Positions 25,851-34,354 of a stretch of 64,000 nt of DNA are shown here, in pieces. Source of the DNA: Shouchella clausii (lineage in GTDB: Bacteria > Bacillota > Bacilli > Bacillales > Bacillaceae_D); contig NZ_CP019985.1 in NCBI RefSeq assembly GCF_002250115.1, positions 3,596,001 through 3,660,000 on the forward strand. Reading direction: 5' to 3'. The position numbers were made by a program, and so were the translations under genes. Each line of letters starts with the position of its first letter. Positions within the stretch are counted from its first letter, which is position 1. The notes under the pieces were generated by a model. It was not told the origin of the DNA and ran no database searches. It was given only the letters and a program-made list of their open reading frames with translations.

Positions 25851-26495
25851 GTGAAAGAAGTAGATTTGTTTAATATGTTTTTATGGCTTGACATTGAGAC
25901 GATATTAAAAATTATCGAAGACACAGAGTTACTGTTTGAAGAAAGAATGAAGATACATGATGAAAAATTAAAAGAGATTAGTGAGATTAAGGAATGGGAT
26001 CAATACGAAGAATACCTATATCACTTTGAAGGTGAGATTGACCATTACTCTAAATCGGGCATCTTTCAACTGCGTAATTCTTTTTTCTTAACTTCATATA
26101 ATTTATTTGAAAGCAAAGTCAGGGAATTGGCTAAAACTAGAGTGCGTAGTGAATTTGAAATGGAGGATTTGAAGGGACAGCTAACTGTTAAAATTAAAAA
26201 GTATTTTACAAAAGCTAGTAATGTCCCTATGGATTTTTTTAAAGGAGACCGTTGGAATCGTATTAATAATTATGGTGAGATTCGAAATTGTATTGCCCAT
26301 GAGGGTGGAGAGATACTAAGAGAAAATAGAAAACAAATTGCGGATGAGTTTAAGGGGATGAGGGTGAGTGATTTAGGTTACTTAGAAATTGATCGAGGCT
26401 TTTGTGATTTTATGTTGAATGATCTATATGATTTTTTGTGTGATTTAAATGACAAATTATTCGAATTGAATATTGATAACGACACTATATTTTAA
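25851..26495 (+). CDS. HEPN-like protein with Rx4H motif (RNCIAH)
   Basis: 214 aa from GTG 25851, chosen because AGGGGGTG lies 6 bp upstream; an in-frame GTG at 25842 would overlap that site. Mostly alpha-helical and acidic. After a helix-rich N-half comes GEIRNCIAHEGGEI (R145 to H150), matching the Rx4-6H motif of HEPN RNases used in toxin, abortive-infection and CRISPR-effector proteins. MAE_28990-type HEPN proteins look similar. RNase activity is inferred from the motif only. Confidence 0.6.
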   Translation: MKEVDLFNMFLWLDIETILKIIEDTELLFEERMKIHDEKLKEISEIKEWDQYEEYLYHFEGEIDHYSKSGIFQLRNSFFLTSYNLFESKVRELAKTRVRSEFEMEDLKGQLTVKIKKYFTKASNVPMDFFKGDRWNRINNYGEIRNCIAHEGGEILRENRKQIADEFKGMRVSDLGYLEIDRGFCDFMLNDLYDFLCDLNDKLFELNIDNDTIF

Positions 26496-26794
26496 CACCT
26501 AAAAAGAGCACTTTTATAGACATAAAGAGTCCAGCGGGTAAATACAACAACAAAAAAATATAGGTAGCTGTACCATTGCTTATCGTTTTTTTAAAAGTTA
26601 TTTTAAAAGTTTGATAGGGGGACAATAATGAATAATAAACAGATTGAATTGCTTAAGCAACTATACGAAAGAGACTAGAGGTACAATTATTAATTTGGTG
26701 GATAATAGTGTGAAGTTCATATACCTTTATTTTGGTTAATATGAGAATTTGAGAAAGTAGACACCGACATTTGAAATTAAAAAGGAGAGGGCAA
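26496..26794 (+). pseudogene. Intergenic stretch with DUF4314-like stump (26628-26739)
   Basis: ATG 26628 behind GATAGGGGGAC encodes MNNKQIELLKQLYERD then stops (26676-26678). One frame over, GTIINLVDNSVKFIYLYFG runs to TAA 26737. Together they recall the start of small phage DUF4314 proteins (QIELLKQ.Y..GT.I.L). The rest of the 299-bp gap shows nothing. Confidence 0.3.
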
Positions 26795-27637
26795 ATGATT
26801 AACGAGTTTATTTCACAAACTACTGAATTTTTAAATCAGTCAAACATTAGGATTCATGAAAGTGACGTAAGACTTGTAGAAATAAACGACGATTGTTCTA
26901 CCATAAGGAATTTCTCATATGTTAACTTAAATCCCAATGATATTGCCGAAAATGTTTTGTTACACCCTTTGTTGTTTTTTACGTTACTCGACGCAAATTT
27001 GGATCTTAAATACCCAGAGCTAAGCGGAAAATCGTTTTCTCATAGATATAGAAACTTACCTTCTTCTAATGATCAAGAAATCATTTTAAAAGAATGTTAC
27101 AGAATACTAAAGCTATTGAGGAATGCTTCGGCCCATAATAAAAATTCTATAAGTTATAATGACGAATTTGTATGTGTTTCTTATCAATTTGGGGGAAAGG
27201 ATTATAAATTGAAGATTAAGAAATACGGATTAGAGCTCATTTACTCCTGTTTGTTAAAGATTTATCTTGATTTTGACAAAATGCTTCCTAACGAATATAG
27301 AACTGGGTTGGCCAGAACGTATTATGACGACATACTTGAGAATATATCGTTGTTTTCTGATGATGAAGATACCAATCTAATGTCTATATCTCAGGAAAAT
27401 TTGCGTATAAAACGCAATGTGCGCTACCGTATTAAAAAACCAGAAATAGAGGAGCTCAATGAACTCAATGGACTCAGAATCATAACTACCTATGCTTCAA
27501 ATGAAGAAATAATGGCCAGGGATGAATTTTTAATTGAATATAAGAATAAGGCATATTTAGTACCGGCCGAAGTATTAGATAATGACAATAAAATTCAAAT
27601 AAGTGAATTAAAAAAATGGGTATATAGTGGAGAGTGA
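26795..27637 (+). CDS. Second HEPN-like protein (RNASAH)
   Basis: 280 aa from ATG 26795 behind AAAAGGAGAGGG. A helical middle region carries ILKLLRNASAHNKNS (R109 to H114), again an Rx4H HEPN-type motif. The C-terminal 80 residues (RYRIKKPEIEELNELNG...EYKNKAYLVPAEVLDNDNKIQISELKKWVYSGE) look like a separate beta-rich domain. Both this and the previous HEPN-like gene are AT-rich, same strand and inside the decayed prophage. A phage-defence or toxin role is plausible, unproven. Confidence 0.6.
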   Translation: MINEFISQTTEFLNQSNIRIHESDVRLVEINDDCSTIRNFSYVNLNPNDIAENVLLHPLLFFTLLDANLDLKYPELSGKSFSHRYRNLPSSNDQEIILKECYRILKLLRNASAHNKNSISYNDEFVCVSYQFGGKDYKLKIKKYGLELIYSCLLKIYLDFDKMLPNEYRTGLARTYYDDILENISLFSDDEDTNLMSISQENLRIKRNVRYRIKKPEIEELNELNGLRIITTYASNEEIMARDEFLIEYKNKAYLVPAEVLDNDNKIQISELKKWVYSGE

Positions 27638-27801
27638 GTAAGGTTGGTAAGCTTCAATCTTAGATAGTATGATAGCAAGAAAAAGTTGTGAGTGCACCTA
27701 GCCTGTAATTTTCTACGTGATTTTTTATTACTTTTATGGTAATACCTAGACCTGTAGTGGTAGTATCTACTTAGCAATGACTCAAGGAGAGGGTATTGGA
27801 G

Positions 27802-28290
27802 TTGAGAAAGGTATTACTTGTTTTATTAAGCGTATTTATGTTGTCAGCATGTGGTGGAAAAAGTGAAATGCCTGCAGATGCCGAAACTGAAGAGAGCGTC
27901 TCTGAAAAGAATAACGAAATGACAGCAACTGCCGCACTGAACTATCTTGAACAGATAACAGAACGGTACTTAAATTCGGTAGAATACGAAGATGGAAGTT
28001 TTGAGCAAAAGAGTGAATTGCAAGCAGGGATTAAAAGGTGCGAGGCGATCATTTCCGAAATAGAAGAAAAGTATAAGGCAGACCTTCCGATTGCAACAGA
28101 GATGATTGATTTAGCTAATGGAGTTAAAAACACATTACAAGACATGCTAGACGGTGATAACAATAATTTAGAAAATAAGAACCATGCAATAGGCATATTA
28201 ATTGGGAATATCTCTGGAGAATATCTAGATGGAGAGCTACCACCTACGTTGAAATATAATTTAGAAATGGATAAACGATACACTTATTAA
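27802..28290 (+). CDS. Small lipoprotein, 162 aa
   Basis: The start is set at TTG 27802 because AAGGAGAGGG (27784-27793) is correctly spaced for it; the in-frame TTG at 27796 is too close. Signal peptide RKVLLVLLSVFMLSAC ends in a lipobox (LSAC), so it is attached to the outer face of the membrane. The mature part is acidic and helical with no recognised domain. Prophage lipoproteins sometimes block superinfection, but nothing here shows that. Confidence 0.7.
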   Translation: MRKVLLVLLSVFMLSACGGKSEMPADAETEESVSEKNNEMTATAALNYLEQITERYLNSVEYEDGSFEQKSELQAGIKRCEAIISEIEEKYKADLPIATEMIDLANGVKNTLQDMLDGDNNNLENKNHAIGILIGNISGEYLDGELPPTLKYNLEMDKRYTY

Positions 28291-28350
28291 GGTGCTTTAT
28301 TGTTTGGTCAGTTTTTTGGCAAATAGGCTCGGCAGATGCAAAACAGTGAG

Positions 28351-28375
28351 AGTGTCCACTAGGGCGCTCTTTTTT
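28351..28375 (+). terminator. Terminator after lipoprotein gene
   Basis: AGAGTGTCC / GGGCGCTCT stem with two G-U pairs and a 4-nt loop, followed by six T. Confidence 0.7.
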
Positions 28376-28415
28376 GTGCATAAAAAGAAAATAATGGAAT
28401 AAAAAGGAGCTGAAA

Positions 28416-28541
28416 ATGATGGAAGGCAATGCTTATCAACGCGATTCAAAAGGGAATCTCCTTGTGAAAACCATCAACTACACATTAGACGAATCAGGAA
28501 ATGCAGTTCCTGCTGGAAGTTCAGGAGGGGGAGGTATGTAG
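28416..28541 (+). CDS. Phage-type 41-aa protein ending at IS21 edge
   Basis: ATG 28416 behind AAAAAGGAGC gives MMEGNAYQRDSKGNLLVKTI... ending SSGGGGM, stop TAG 28539-28541. The IS21 end starts about 10 bp later. The Gly-rich end resembles the start of a phage tail/structural protein linker, so this may be the 5' stump of a longer gene cut by the IS. Confidence 0.5.
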   Translation: MMEGNAYQRDSKGNLLVKTINYTLDESGNAVPAGSSGGGGM

Positions 28542-28580
28542 ACGTCAAGTTGAAATTTACACTTTTTGCTCGTTTCCTTT

Positions 28581-29348
28581 TTACACATCTGCTGAAAAAA
28601 TGCTCTTCCGATTTTTCATCCTGTGACTTCTCTCTTCTTCGCTACCATGGATCACTTCCACACGATGAAGTAAGCGATCTAAAATCGCAGTGGTGATGCC
28701 TTGGTCTCCGATTAAATTGCCCCATTCATCTGGACTCTTATTTGATGTCAGGATAATCGAACTTCGTTCGTATAAATGGTTAATTAAATGAAAGAATAGG
28801 TTTGCTTCTCTCTGGTCCATGGCCATATACATTAAATCATCAATAATCACTAAGTCGGCATTTCTAATTCTCTTAAGCTGAACTTTAGATTTGTTCAGGT
28901 ATTCTTCTGATTTTAGAAGCTGCACCAGTTCACCCATTGTAGCGAAATAAACATTAAACCCTCTGTAAACAGCCTCAAGTCCAAGTCCAATTGCGATATA
29001 CGTTTTACCGATGCCAGGAGGCCCTAAAAGGATAAGATTATAGTGTTGCTCCAGCCAGCTTAATTCTCGGAGTTGAGAAAGCTGACGAGCCGTCAGAACG
29101 TTTTGTCCTTTCAGCTCAAACTCGTCTAATGACTTCACGAAAGGGAAGCGTGCCCATTTCATTCTTTTCTCAAGGCTTTTCTCTTCGCGTTTGGCTAATT
29201 CATATCGAGTGAGAGACTCTAAAAATTCCAAGTAGGTCCATGATGCTTTTTCAGCTTCGCGAAGAAGCTGTGGCAGCTCCTCCGCAGTCTCTGCTAGGCG
29301 TAGCTGACGAAAGTGATCTTGTAGTTCATGTACGGTTTTGTTCATCAT
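28581..29348 (-). CDS. istB: IS21 helper ATPase IstB
   Basis: 255-aa AAA+ ATPase that remodels target DNA and recruits IstA. Walker A is GPPGIGKT (109-116); Walker B is VIIDDLMYM; a sensor-like ILTSNKSPDEWG follows. It overlaps istA by 4 bp (ATGA), the usual coupling. Intact length. Confidence 0.95.
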   Translation of the reverse strand: MMNKTVHELQDHFRQLRLAETAEELPQLLREAEKASWTYLEFLESLTRYELAKREEKSLEKRMKWARFPFVKSLDEFELKGQNVLTARQLSQLRELSWLEQHYNLILLGPPGIGKTYIAIGLGLEAVYRGFNVYFATMGELVQLLKSEEYLNKSKVQLKRIRNADLVIIDDLMYMAMDQREANLFFHLINHLYERSSIILTSNKSPDEWGNLIGDQGITTAILDRLLHRVEVIHGSEEERSHRMKNRKSIFSADV

Positions 29349-30904
29349 GTTCTACCTCCTAAAATGCTAGTATAGGCATTTAGAGAACGGGTAGAGGCTT
29401 TGAGATGAGAATGGTTTGGCGGACTCGTGTAAAAAGATTGTGCTTCTTCAATCGGCTCATCTCGTAAAGCATCAAGGTGATGAGCGATATCGCGAAAGTC
29501 ATTCGCATTGTAAAGCTTTTCTGTCGTGCACTTGGCCAAAACAGTATCAATTATAGCCGGGTATTGTTGGCTCACCTTATGAATAATTGTAAACTGATCT
29601 CTCCGATACCTCGGGTATCTTTGGCTAATCTCATCTAAATAGGCAGCTGCCTGAACCTGATCTTTAAAGTGAGAGAGGAGACGTTGTTTAAACTCTTCCA
29701 CACCTTTGGAGCGATCACGAGTATGGTGACGGTTTTGAATCAGCTTTCCCTTTTCAGAGCTGATCCTATGCTCGGCAATCACTTCACCATTTGCTTCTTT
29801 GCGGATGATCAGGGCGTTGTGATCTTCTTCCCTTATTTCAATCCACACAAGATTCTCACTCCTATTTTGATAAGTCCCCAGTGGGACAGAGTAACGGTTT
29901 GACTTGTACCGGATCGTATTGTCCTTACTAACACTTCTTGTTATACTTTGGTTATGGGTACTTTCATATGAAAGTAACGAAGAGACTGGCTGTAAGTGTT
30001 GCTTTTCGAGGAGAAACACTTCTGCTGGTCTTTTTTTCGTTGTCTGGTGAACCTGGTGGTTTCCCGTACGCTTGAGCCATTGCCTTGCCCGTTCATTCCA
30101 ATCTTCTATATCTCTAAACACACGACTGTCAGCGAAGTTGCCTTTTATGTATTTCACTACATTTTCAATCATCCCTTTAGATTCTGGATCCGCTCTTCGG
30201 CAAAGGTGAACGTTGAATTTACGCTCGTTTACATAGCTTTGAAACTCAGCTGTTAAAAGTAGTTGACCTGCATTTTCACTTACTGAGATTAAGTGATCCT
30301 GATCATAGACAATTTCTTCGGTTCGTCCTCCATAGAACTGGAAGGCATGTTCGTGACAACGAATCGCATCTCTTGTGGTGAATGGACGTGCTTGCCATTC
30401 CATATATTTTTGTCGCGAGTGAACGAGTACAAAGGCAATAAAGTACAGTTTGATTTCCTTGTTGTTCACTGTTTTCTGTTTTGTTTCTCCCCAGTCTACC
30501 TGGAGTTGTTTACCCATTGGTTGTTCAGGAACTGCTTCGTATTGCCGGACAATCCCCTTTTTCTCAATCTGATAAACTTCTCGCACCCCCCTCACATATG
30601 TTCTTACAGTACTTCCGCCGACCACTAGGTCGGGGTATCTTTCTAAAAGCCAATCATGGATCTGAGCACTACTTAGGTGGGGATACTCTTCGAGCCAGGC
30701 CAGTATCCAGTCCTTATAGTGATCTAGTTTTTTCTTCTTTCCCAAGGGCTGTTCAGTATACGCCTTTGCCTCATCGAATGTCATTTCTAAGTACTTATAG
30801 ACAGTCGGTCTTGAGATTTTAAGCTCCTTAGCGATTTGCGCTACTTTAAACTTTCTCTTATGTAATTCCTGAATCTTAATATATAACACTAACTTCTCCT
30901 CCAA
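29345..30904 (-). CDS. istA: IS21 transposase IstA
   Basis: 519-aa DDE transposase. An N-terminal HTH (HKRKFKVAQIAKELKISRPTVYKYL) binds the IS ends. The catalytic core has Asp in LQVDWGETK, Asp in EIVYDQDHL and Glu in SKGMIENVVKYIKGNF. The C-terminal region is typical beta-barrel/coil. Apparently intact, so the element may be active. Confidence 0.95.
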   Translation of the reverse strand: MEEKLVLYIKIQELHKRKFKVAQIAKELKISRPTVYKYLEMTFDEAKAYTEQPLGKKKKLDHYKDWILAWLEEYPHLSSAQIHDWLLERYPDLVVGGSTVRTYVRGVREVYQIEKKGIVRQYEAVPEQPMGKQLQVDWGETKQKTVNNKEIKLYFIAFVLVHSRQKYMEWQARPFTTRDAIRCHEHAFQFYGGRTEEIVYDQDHLISVSENAGQLLLTAEFQSYVNERKFNVHLCRRADPESKGMIENVVKYIKGNFADSRVFRDIEDWNERARQWLKRTGNHQVHQTTKKRPAEVFLLEKQHLQPVSSLLSYESTHNQSITRSVSKDNTIRYKSNRYSVPLGTYQNRSENLVWIEIREEDHNALIIRKEANGEVIAEHRISSEKGKLIQNRHHTRDRSKGVEEFKQRLLSHFKDQVQAAAYLDEISQRYPRYRRDQFTIIHKVSQQYPAIIDTVLAKCTTEKLYNANDFRDIAHHLDALRDEPIEEAQSFYTSPPNHSHLKASTRSLNAYTSILGGRT

Positions 30905-31013
30905 GATCCTAACCCCCAGTAAAATAACATCACGATCTATTTTACTAAAGAGGTAGATTGATTGAGCAAAAGTGTAAAATCTTATCGATCAAAAAGTGTC
31001 AACTTTATTCTAG

Positions 31014-31090
31014 CGTTTACAAGGTAACGGTGGAATGAGATTTCATATAGGTGAAGGAGAACCGGAGGAAACGCTAGGTCAACCCGAGGA
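31014..31090 (+). pseudogene. Phage tail-gene stump between IS21 and IS3
   Basis: A frame opens after TAG 31011-31013 and encodes RLQGNGGMRFHIGEGEPEETL then GQPEDV before running into the IS3 end. The G.GEP...LGQPEDV pattern is like the repeat units in phage tail-fibre and collagen-like proteins. No start codon. It may be the 3' part of the gene whose start is at 28416. Confidence 0.5.
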
Positions 31091-31123
31091 TGTTGGAACG
31101 TCAACACAAAACTGGACAAATTT

Positions 31124-31954
31124 TTAAAGGTGTAAGGCTTTGTAATCGACGGGTGATTGATAGTCGAGTGAACCATGGAGGCGTATATGGTTGAACCAAT
31201 GAACATAATCAAATAAAGCAAGGTCAAGTTCGTGTTGGTTAGGGAAAACCCTTCTCGATACAAACTCAATTTTAATCGCTTTAAAGGTGGCTTCTGCGAC
31301 GGCGTTGTCATACGGCGTGCCTTTGTTGTTGAGCGAACGGGCGATTCCAAAGGTCGCTAGTGTCTGGTCCATCTTCTGATTGATAAACTCTCTACCACGA
31401 TCGGTATGAAACAGAGCGATCTTCTGTAAGGGATAGGAAATTTTAGCGGTGGCTTGTCCCACGAGCTCCTTATTCTTGTTTGGACCAGAACTGTAACCGA
31501 TGATTTCACGGTTGTATAGATCAATGATGATACAAATATAATGCCAGTTTGCACCGACCCGCACATACGTTAGGTCGCTGACGACTACGGTTAGCGCTTT
31601 TTCTTGTTGGAACTTCCGGTCAAGGGTATTCCCTATTTCCGATTCGTTGCACACGAATTTCGTTGGTTTAAATTGGGCCACCGTGTACGTGGATACAAGT
31701 CCTTGTGCCTTCATGATCCGGCCAATGCGGCGGCGTGAAACCGTCCACCCTTGTTTAGTAAGTTCTTTTTTGATTTTGCGCTGGCCATAGATGCCTCGGC
31801 TCTGACGAAAAAGGTCGCTGATCAATGCGGTCAGCTGTTCTTCCTCTTCTTCGTGATCCCGTTGCTTGGCTTCATAATAAAACGTGCTACGGGGGATGTT
31901 CAAAATCGCACACATGGCAGCCACTGGGTAGATCCCGCGATTTTGACGGATCAC
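31124..31954 (-). CDS. IS3 transposase OrfB
   Basis: 276-aa DDE integrase-type transposase. HTH_21 region (SDLFRQSRGIYGQRKIKKEL) then catalytic Asp in VVSDLTYVRV, Asp in FHTDRGREF and Glu in YDNAVAEATFKAIKIEF. Probably made as an OrfAB fusion by -1 slippage at the A run before the orfA stop (GGACGAAAATAG), where the -1 frame reads KIDVIRQNRG. Confidence 0.93.
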   Translation of the reverse strand: MIRQNRGIYPVAAMCAILNIPRSTFYYEAKQRDHEEEEEQLTALISDLFRQSRGIYGQRKIKKELTKQGWTVSRRRIGRIMKAQGLVSTYTVAQFKPTKFVCNESEIGNTLDRKFQQEKALTVVVSDLTYVRVGANWHYICIIIDLYNREIIGYSSGPNKNKELVGQATAKISYPLQKIALFHTDRGREFINQKMDQTLATFGIARSLNNKGTPYDNAVAEATFKAIKIEFVSRRVFPNQHELDLALFDYVHWFNHIRLHGSLDYQSPVDYKALHL

Positions 31955-31956
31955 GT

Positions 31957-32247
31957 CTATTTTCGTCCCATGATCAGCGCCGCTTGCTTTAAAATATCAT
32001 TTTCCATAGCGAGCTTCTGGTTTTCTTTTCGTAGGCGGATCAGCTCTTCTTGTTCAGGCGTACGATTTTCTTTCTCGGTGAATGCGCCACTTGTTTGGTA
32101 TTGACGAACCCATTTATCAAAAGCAGATGGCGTCAGTTCATATTCACGGATGATTTCCGCTCTCGGCTTTCCGGACGCATACAGTTGCACAAGCTGTTTC
32201 TTAAATTCGGCTGTGAACCTTCTTCGTGGACGTTTGGCTTCAGTCAT
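31957..32247 (-). CDS. IS3 OrfA (HTH protein)
   Basis: 96 aa with an HTH_Tnp_1 domain (FTAEFKKQLVQLYASGKPRAEIIREYELTPSAFDKWV) and a C-terminal leucine-zipper-like coil (EELIRLRKENQKLAMENDILKQAAL). It binds the IS ends. Ends 2 bp before orfB. Confidence 0.93.
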   Translation of the reverse strand: MTEAKRPRRRFTAEFKKQLVQLYASGKPRAEIIREYELTPSAFDKWVRQYQTSGAFTEKENRTPEQEELIRLRKENQKLAMENDILKQAALIMGRK

Positions 32248-32331
32248 GATATCCCGATCCCTTCATTGGATGATTCCATCTAGTCTAGTAGACCTTAGAG
32301 CATTTGTCCAACTAAGTGTAACCTATCCACA

Positions 32332-32688
32332 TCATTAAAGGCAATTACTTGGGGATTGAAAGGATCGAATAGTAAACAAAATGAACGGAAAAATGTTCCT
32401 CTTGTATTATTAGATCGAACGAAAAAGATTATAGCTCCAAAAATCGTTGAACCAGATAAAGGACCTTTTGAAGTGGAGCAAGTAGTTAATTGGTTAAATG
32501 ATTCAAGGGAAAAATTGATGAATTTTCTTAGTACTATTGAAGATAAGTCTATATTAGCGGAAAAATCTATGAAACATCCTGCGCTTGGCGAATTGCCTCT
32601 TGATCAATGGATTGAACAGATATATTTGCATGAACAGCGACACATAGAACAAATAAAAGAAATAAAATTACTTTTAGATGCTAGGTAA
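32332..32688 (+). pseudogene. DinB-family protein, 5'-truncated by IS3
   Basis: The frame is open from the IS edge (AITWGLKGSNSKQNE...) and ends with HPALGELPLDQWIEQIYLHEQRHIEQIKEIK. This is the C-terminal half of a DinB/YfiT-like metal-binding four-helix bundle, including a metal-type His pair (LHEQRH). The N-terminal helix and start are missing. The chromosome resumes here after the mobile island. Confidence 0.7.
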
Positions 32689-32689
32689 A

Positions 32690-32728
32690 AGAAGATGAAA
32701 TATTTATATAAAGACATCTTCTTTTTCC
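32690..32728 (+). terminator. Terminator of the DinB remnant
   Basis: AAGAAGATG / CATCTTCTT with a long AT loop, followed by TTTTTCC. Confidence 0.65.
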
Positions 32729-32787
32729 TTACATTTTGTTGTGAATAGTCCTACCGGATAAGGACAATTCCGGGAAGGTGGGAACGA

Positions 32788-32846
32788 ATAGCTCTGCCTC
32801 GTGTTGCCCCAAACGGTTTAAAGGATATGCCCACTTGCAGAGCTAT
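32788..32846. other. Long-loop inverted repeat
   Basis: AATAGCTCTGC (32788-32798) and GCAGAGCTATT (32836-32846) form an 11-bp perfect stem around 37 nt, followed by TT on the + strand. It lies past the 3' end of the - strand gene at 32855 and may be its terminator or a structured RNA. Confidence 0.5.
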
Positions 32847-32854
32847 TTTAGCAG

Positions 32855-33219
32855 TTAATCTTCTAGTGTTAAATCGTTGTATAAGTCATGTAAGTGTTCA
32901 GTTTCAATGTCATTTAACAATTTTTCTTGATCTTTATTTTTATAAATAAGCTTCAACTCACTCCCGGATTTTTCGTCAATGGCACTTACGCCATCTAAAA
33001 CGGCCAGGAGCCCAAAAAGTGCTTCGTCTATACTTTCTTGGATGATTTGGCTAACCATTTCTTTATCTTTTGAATCTAGGTTATTAAACCATTTAGATTG
33101 TGCTACAAGTTTGGCTCTTGGTTTTCTTCCGGGGGGTTTTCCAACTTTTGAATGAGTCCTGCACTCGGTTTATCTCGAATATGCATTTTAACAAAGTAAA
33201 CAAATTGTTCTTTATTCAT
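32855..33219 (-). pseudogene. DUF6547-like gene with frameshift at C6 tract
   Basis: From ATG 33219 the frame reads MNKEQFVYFVKMHIRDKPSA...QKLENPP and then stops early (EENQEPNL). Adding one C to the six-C run (33131-33136 on the + strand as G6) gives PPGRKPRAKLVAQSKWFNN... in frame with MVSQIIQESIDEALFGLLAVLDGVSAI to the stop at 32855, about 121 aa. This joined protein resembles DUF6547 from memory. Either a real frameshift, a slippage switch, or a base-calling error. Confidence 0.7.
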
Positions 33220-33291
33220 GATATCCAACTTCCCCGTTAAGTTTAGTCGTCCCCACACGCATATTTTCCTGATATACCTAGCGCTCTCTAA

Positions 33292-34035
33292 TTACACATT
33301 TCCACCAAGAATAAATTTCTCAATTGCTTTTCCAACTCCATCATTATTATTTGTATCGGTAATAGCGTCGGCTACTTGCTGCACTGCTTTTTGGGCATTT
33401 CCCATCGCTATGCCGATACCGGCAGATTGAATCATTTTTATGTCATTGAGGCTGTCTCCTATTGCCATTACATGCTTCATCGTTATTCCTAACTTTTCAC
33501 AGACCCATTCAAGTGCTGCAGCTTTATTCACGCCGGTAGGATTAACTTCAACCGTGAAAGCTGTCCGGTTGCTTATTTCTACTCCGTCTATCGATTGCAC
33601 TTTCTCTGCGATCTTATTTAAAATATCTTCATCCTTATGGGAGCAGCTGAATTTCAGCCACTGGCATTCGCTGCAGTTTTCCGGCAAATCGTTATAATAC
33701 GCTTCCTTCGTAGAAATCGTCCATGTATTCATTTCTAGTCCTTGTGCAAAGTGATATAAATTAGCCAGCGTGGCTGGATCGAAAAGATGTTCTGTCATAA
33801 CAGAATGGTCGACTGCGTAAATTTGTCCACCATTGCATGTTATCGAGTGGGAATGTAATTGCAAATCTTGAATGTAAGTGTGGCAGTGGGAAAAGGGACG
33901 TCCCGTGCATAAGACGACAGTGATACCTGCATGCTGTGCCTTCCTAATTTGATTTTTCGTCCAACTTGTAATCTCTTTGTTATCATTCAACAGCGTACCA
34001 TCCATATCCAGCGCAATCATTTTTATATCTGACAT
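33292..34035 (-). CDS. Cof-type HAD-IIB phosphatase
   Basis: 247 aa. HAD motif I DMDGTLLND, motif II CTGRP, and motif IV GDSLNDIKM are all clear; the inserted cap is the IIB type. Such enzymes dephosphorylate sugar phosphates or cofactors. ATG 34035 follows CGGAGG. It is divergent from a PTS permease and PurB-like lyase and may serve that pathway by dephosphorylating an intermediate. Confidence 0.9.
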   Translation of the reverse strand: MSDIKMIALDMDGTLLNDNKEITSWTKNQIRKAQHAGITVVLCTGRPFSHCHTYIQDLQLHSHSITCNGGQIYAVDHSVMTEHLFDPATLANLYHFAQGLEMNTWTISTKEAYYNDLPENCSECQWLKFSCSHKDEDILNKIAEKVQSIDGVEISNRTAFTVEVNPTGVNKAAALEWVCEKLGITMKHVMAIGDSLNDIKMIQSAGIGIAMGNAQKAVQQVADAITDTNNNDGVGKAIEKFILGGNV

Positions 34036-34175
34036 CCGTTCAACCTCCGTAGGTATGTTCTGTATTTTGGGTTTAGGAAAAGGAGAAGGAGAAGGGCTGC
34101 TCGGTTTCGCCTAGCAACACTCTTACCATATCACCTCGGTTCGGATAATTCATTACTTCGAAAATCATTTTTTGG

Positions 34176-34189
34176 ATGACCTAGGTCAT
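34176..34189. promoter_or_regulatory. 14-bp perfect palindrome, possible operator
   Basis: ATGACCTAGGTCAT in the region between the divergent HAD phosphatase and PTS genes. Its place fits a regulator-binding site, perhaps for the RpiR protein of this locus. No second copy seen. Confidence 0.4.
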
Positions 34190-34219
34190 TTGCCATTACC
34201 TAAATAAGTTAATAGGAAA

Positions 34220-34256
34220 CGGAAGCGCTTCAACTAATCTTTTATGCTGATAGAAT
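34220..34256 (+). promoter_or_regulatory. cre-like site overlapping PTS promoter
   Basis: CGGAAGCGCTTCAA (34220-34233) has the AAGCGCTT core of CcpA sites. It overlaps a possible -35 (TTCAAC 34229-34234), with TAGAAT (34251-34256) 16 bp on as -10. This would put the operon under carbon catabolite repression. Confidence 0.4.
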
Positions 34257-34354
34257 AATAGCAGATAAAAAAATCCAAGTATGCATACACTTGTTCATTT
34301 GATTTTTTATCCAACACGTAAATCCGATCATAGATACAAAGGAGGTTTTTAGAA

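Larger units (their letters stand above)
28551..31001 (-). mobile_element. IS21-family insertion sequence
   Basis: Carries overlapping istA and istB. Ends have related terminal repeats: TGAAATTTACACTTTTTGCTCG at the left (28551 on, first 20 bases matter) and, on the - strand from 31001, TGACACTTTTTGATCG. Internal copies of TACACTTTT follow at both sides, as usual for IS21. Ends are approximate and I see no convincing target duplication, so flanking DNA may have been rearranged. Confidence 0.8.
31091..32331 (-). mobile_element. IS3-family insertion sequence
   Basis: About 1.24 kb with orfA and orfB on the - strand. The ends are imperfect inverted repeats: TGTTGGAACGTCAACACAAA at 31091 and, on the - strand from 32331, TGTGGATAGGTTACACTTAG, both continuing to TGGACAAAT. 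No target duplication is visible at the flanks. The left flank is a phage tail stump and the right flank a truncated DinB gene. Confidence 0.85.
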
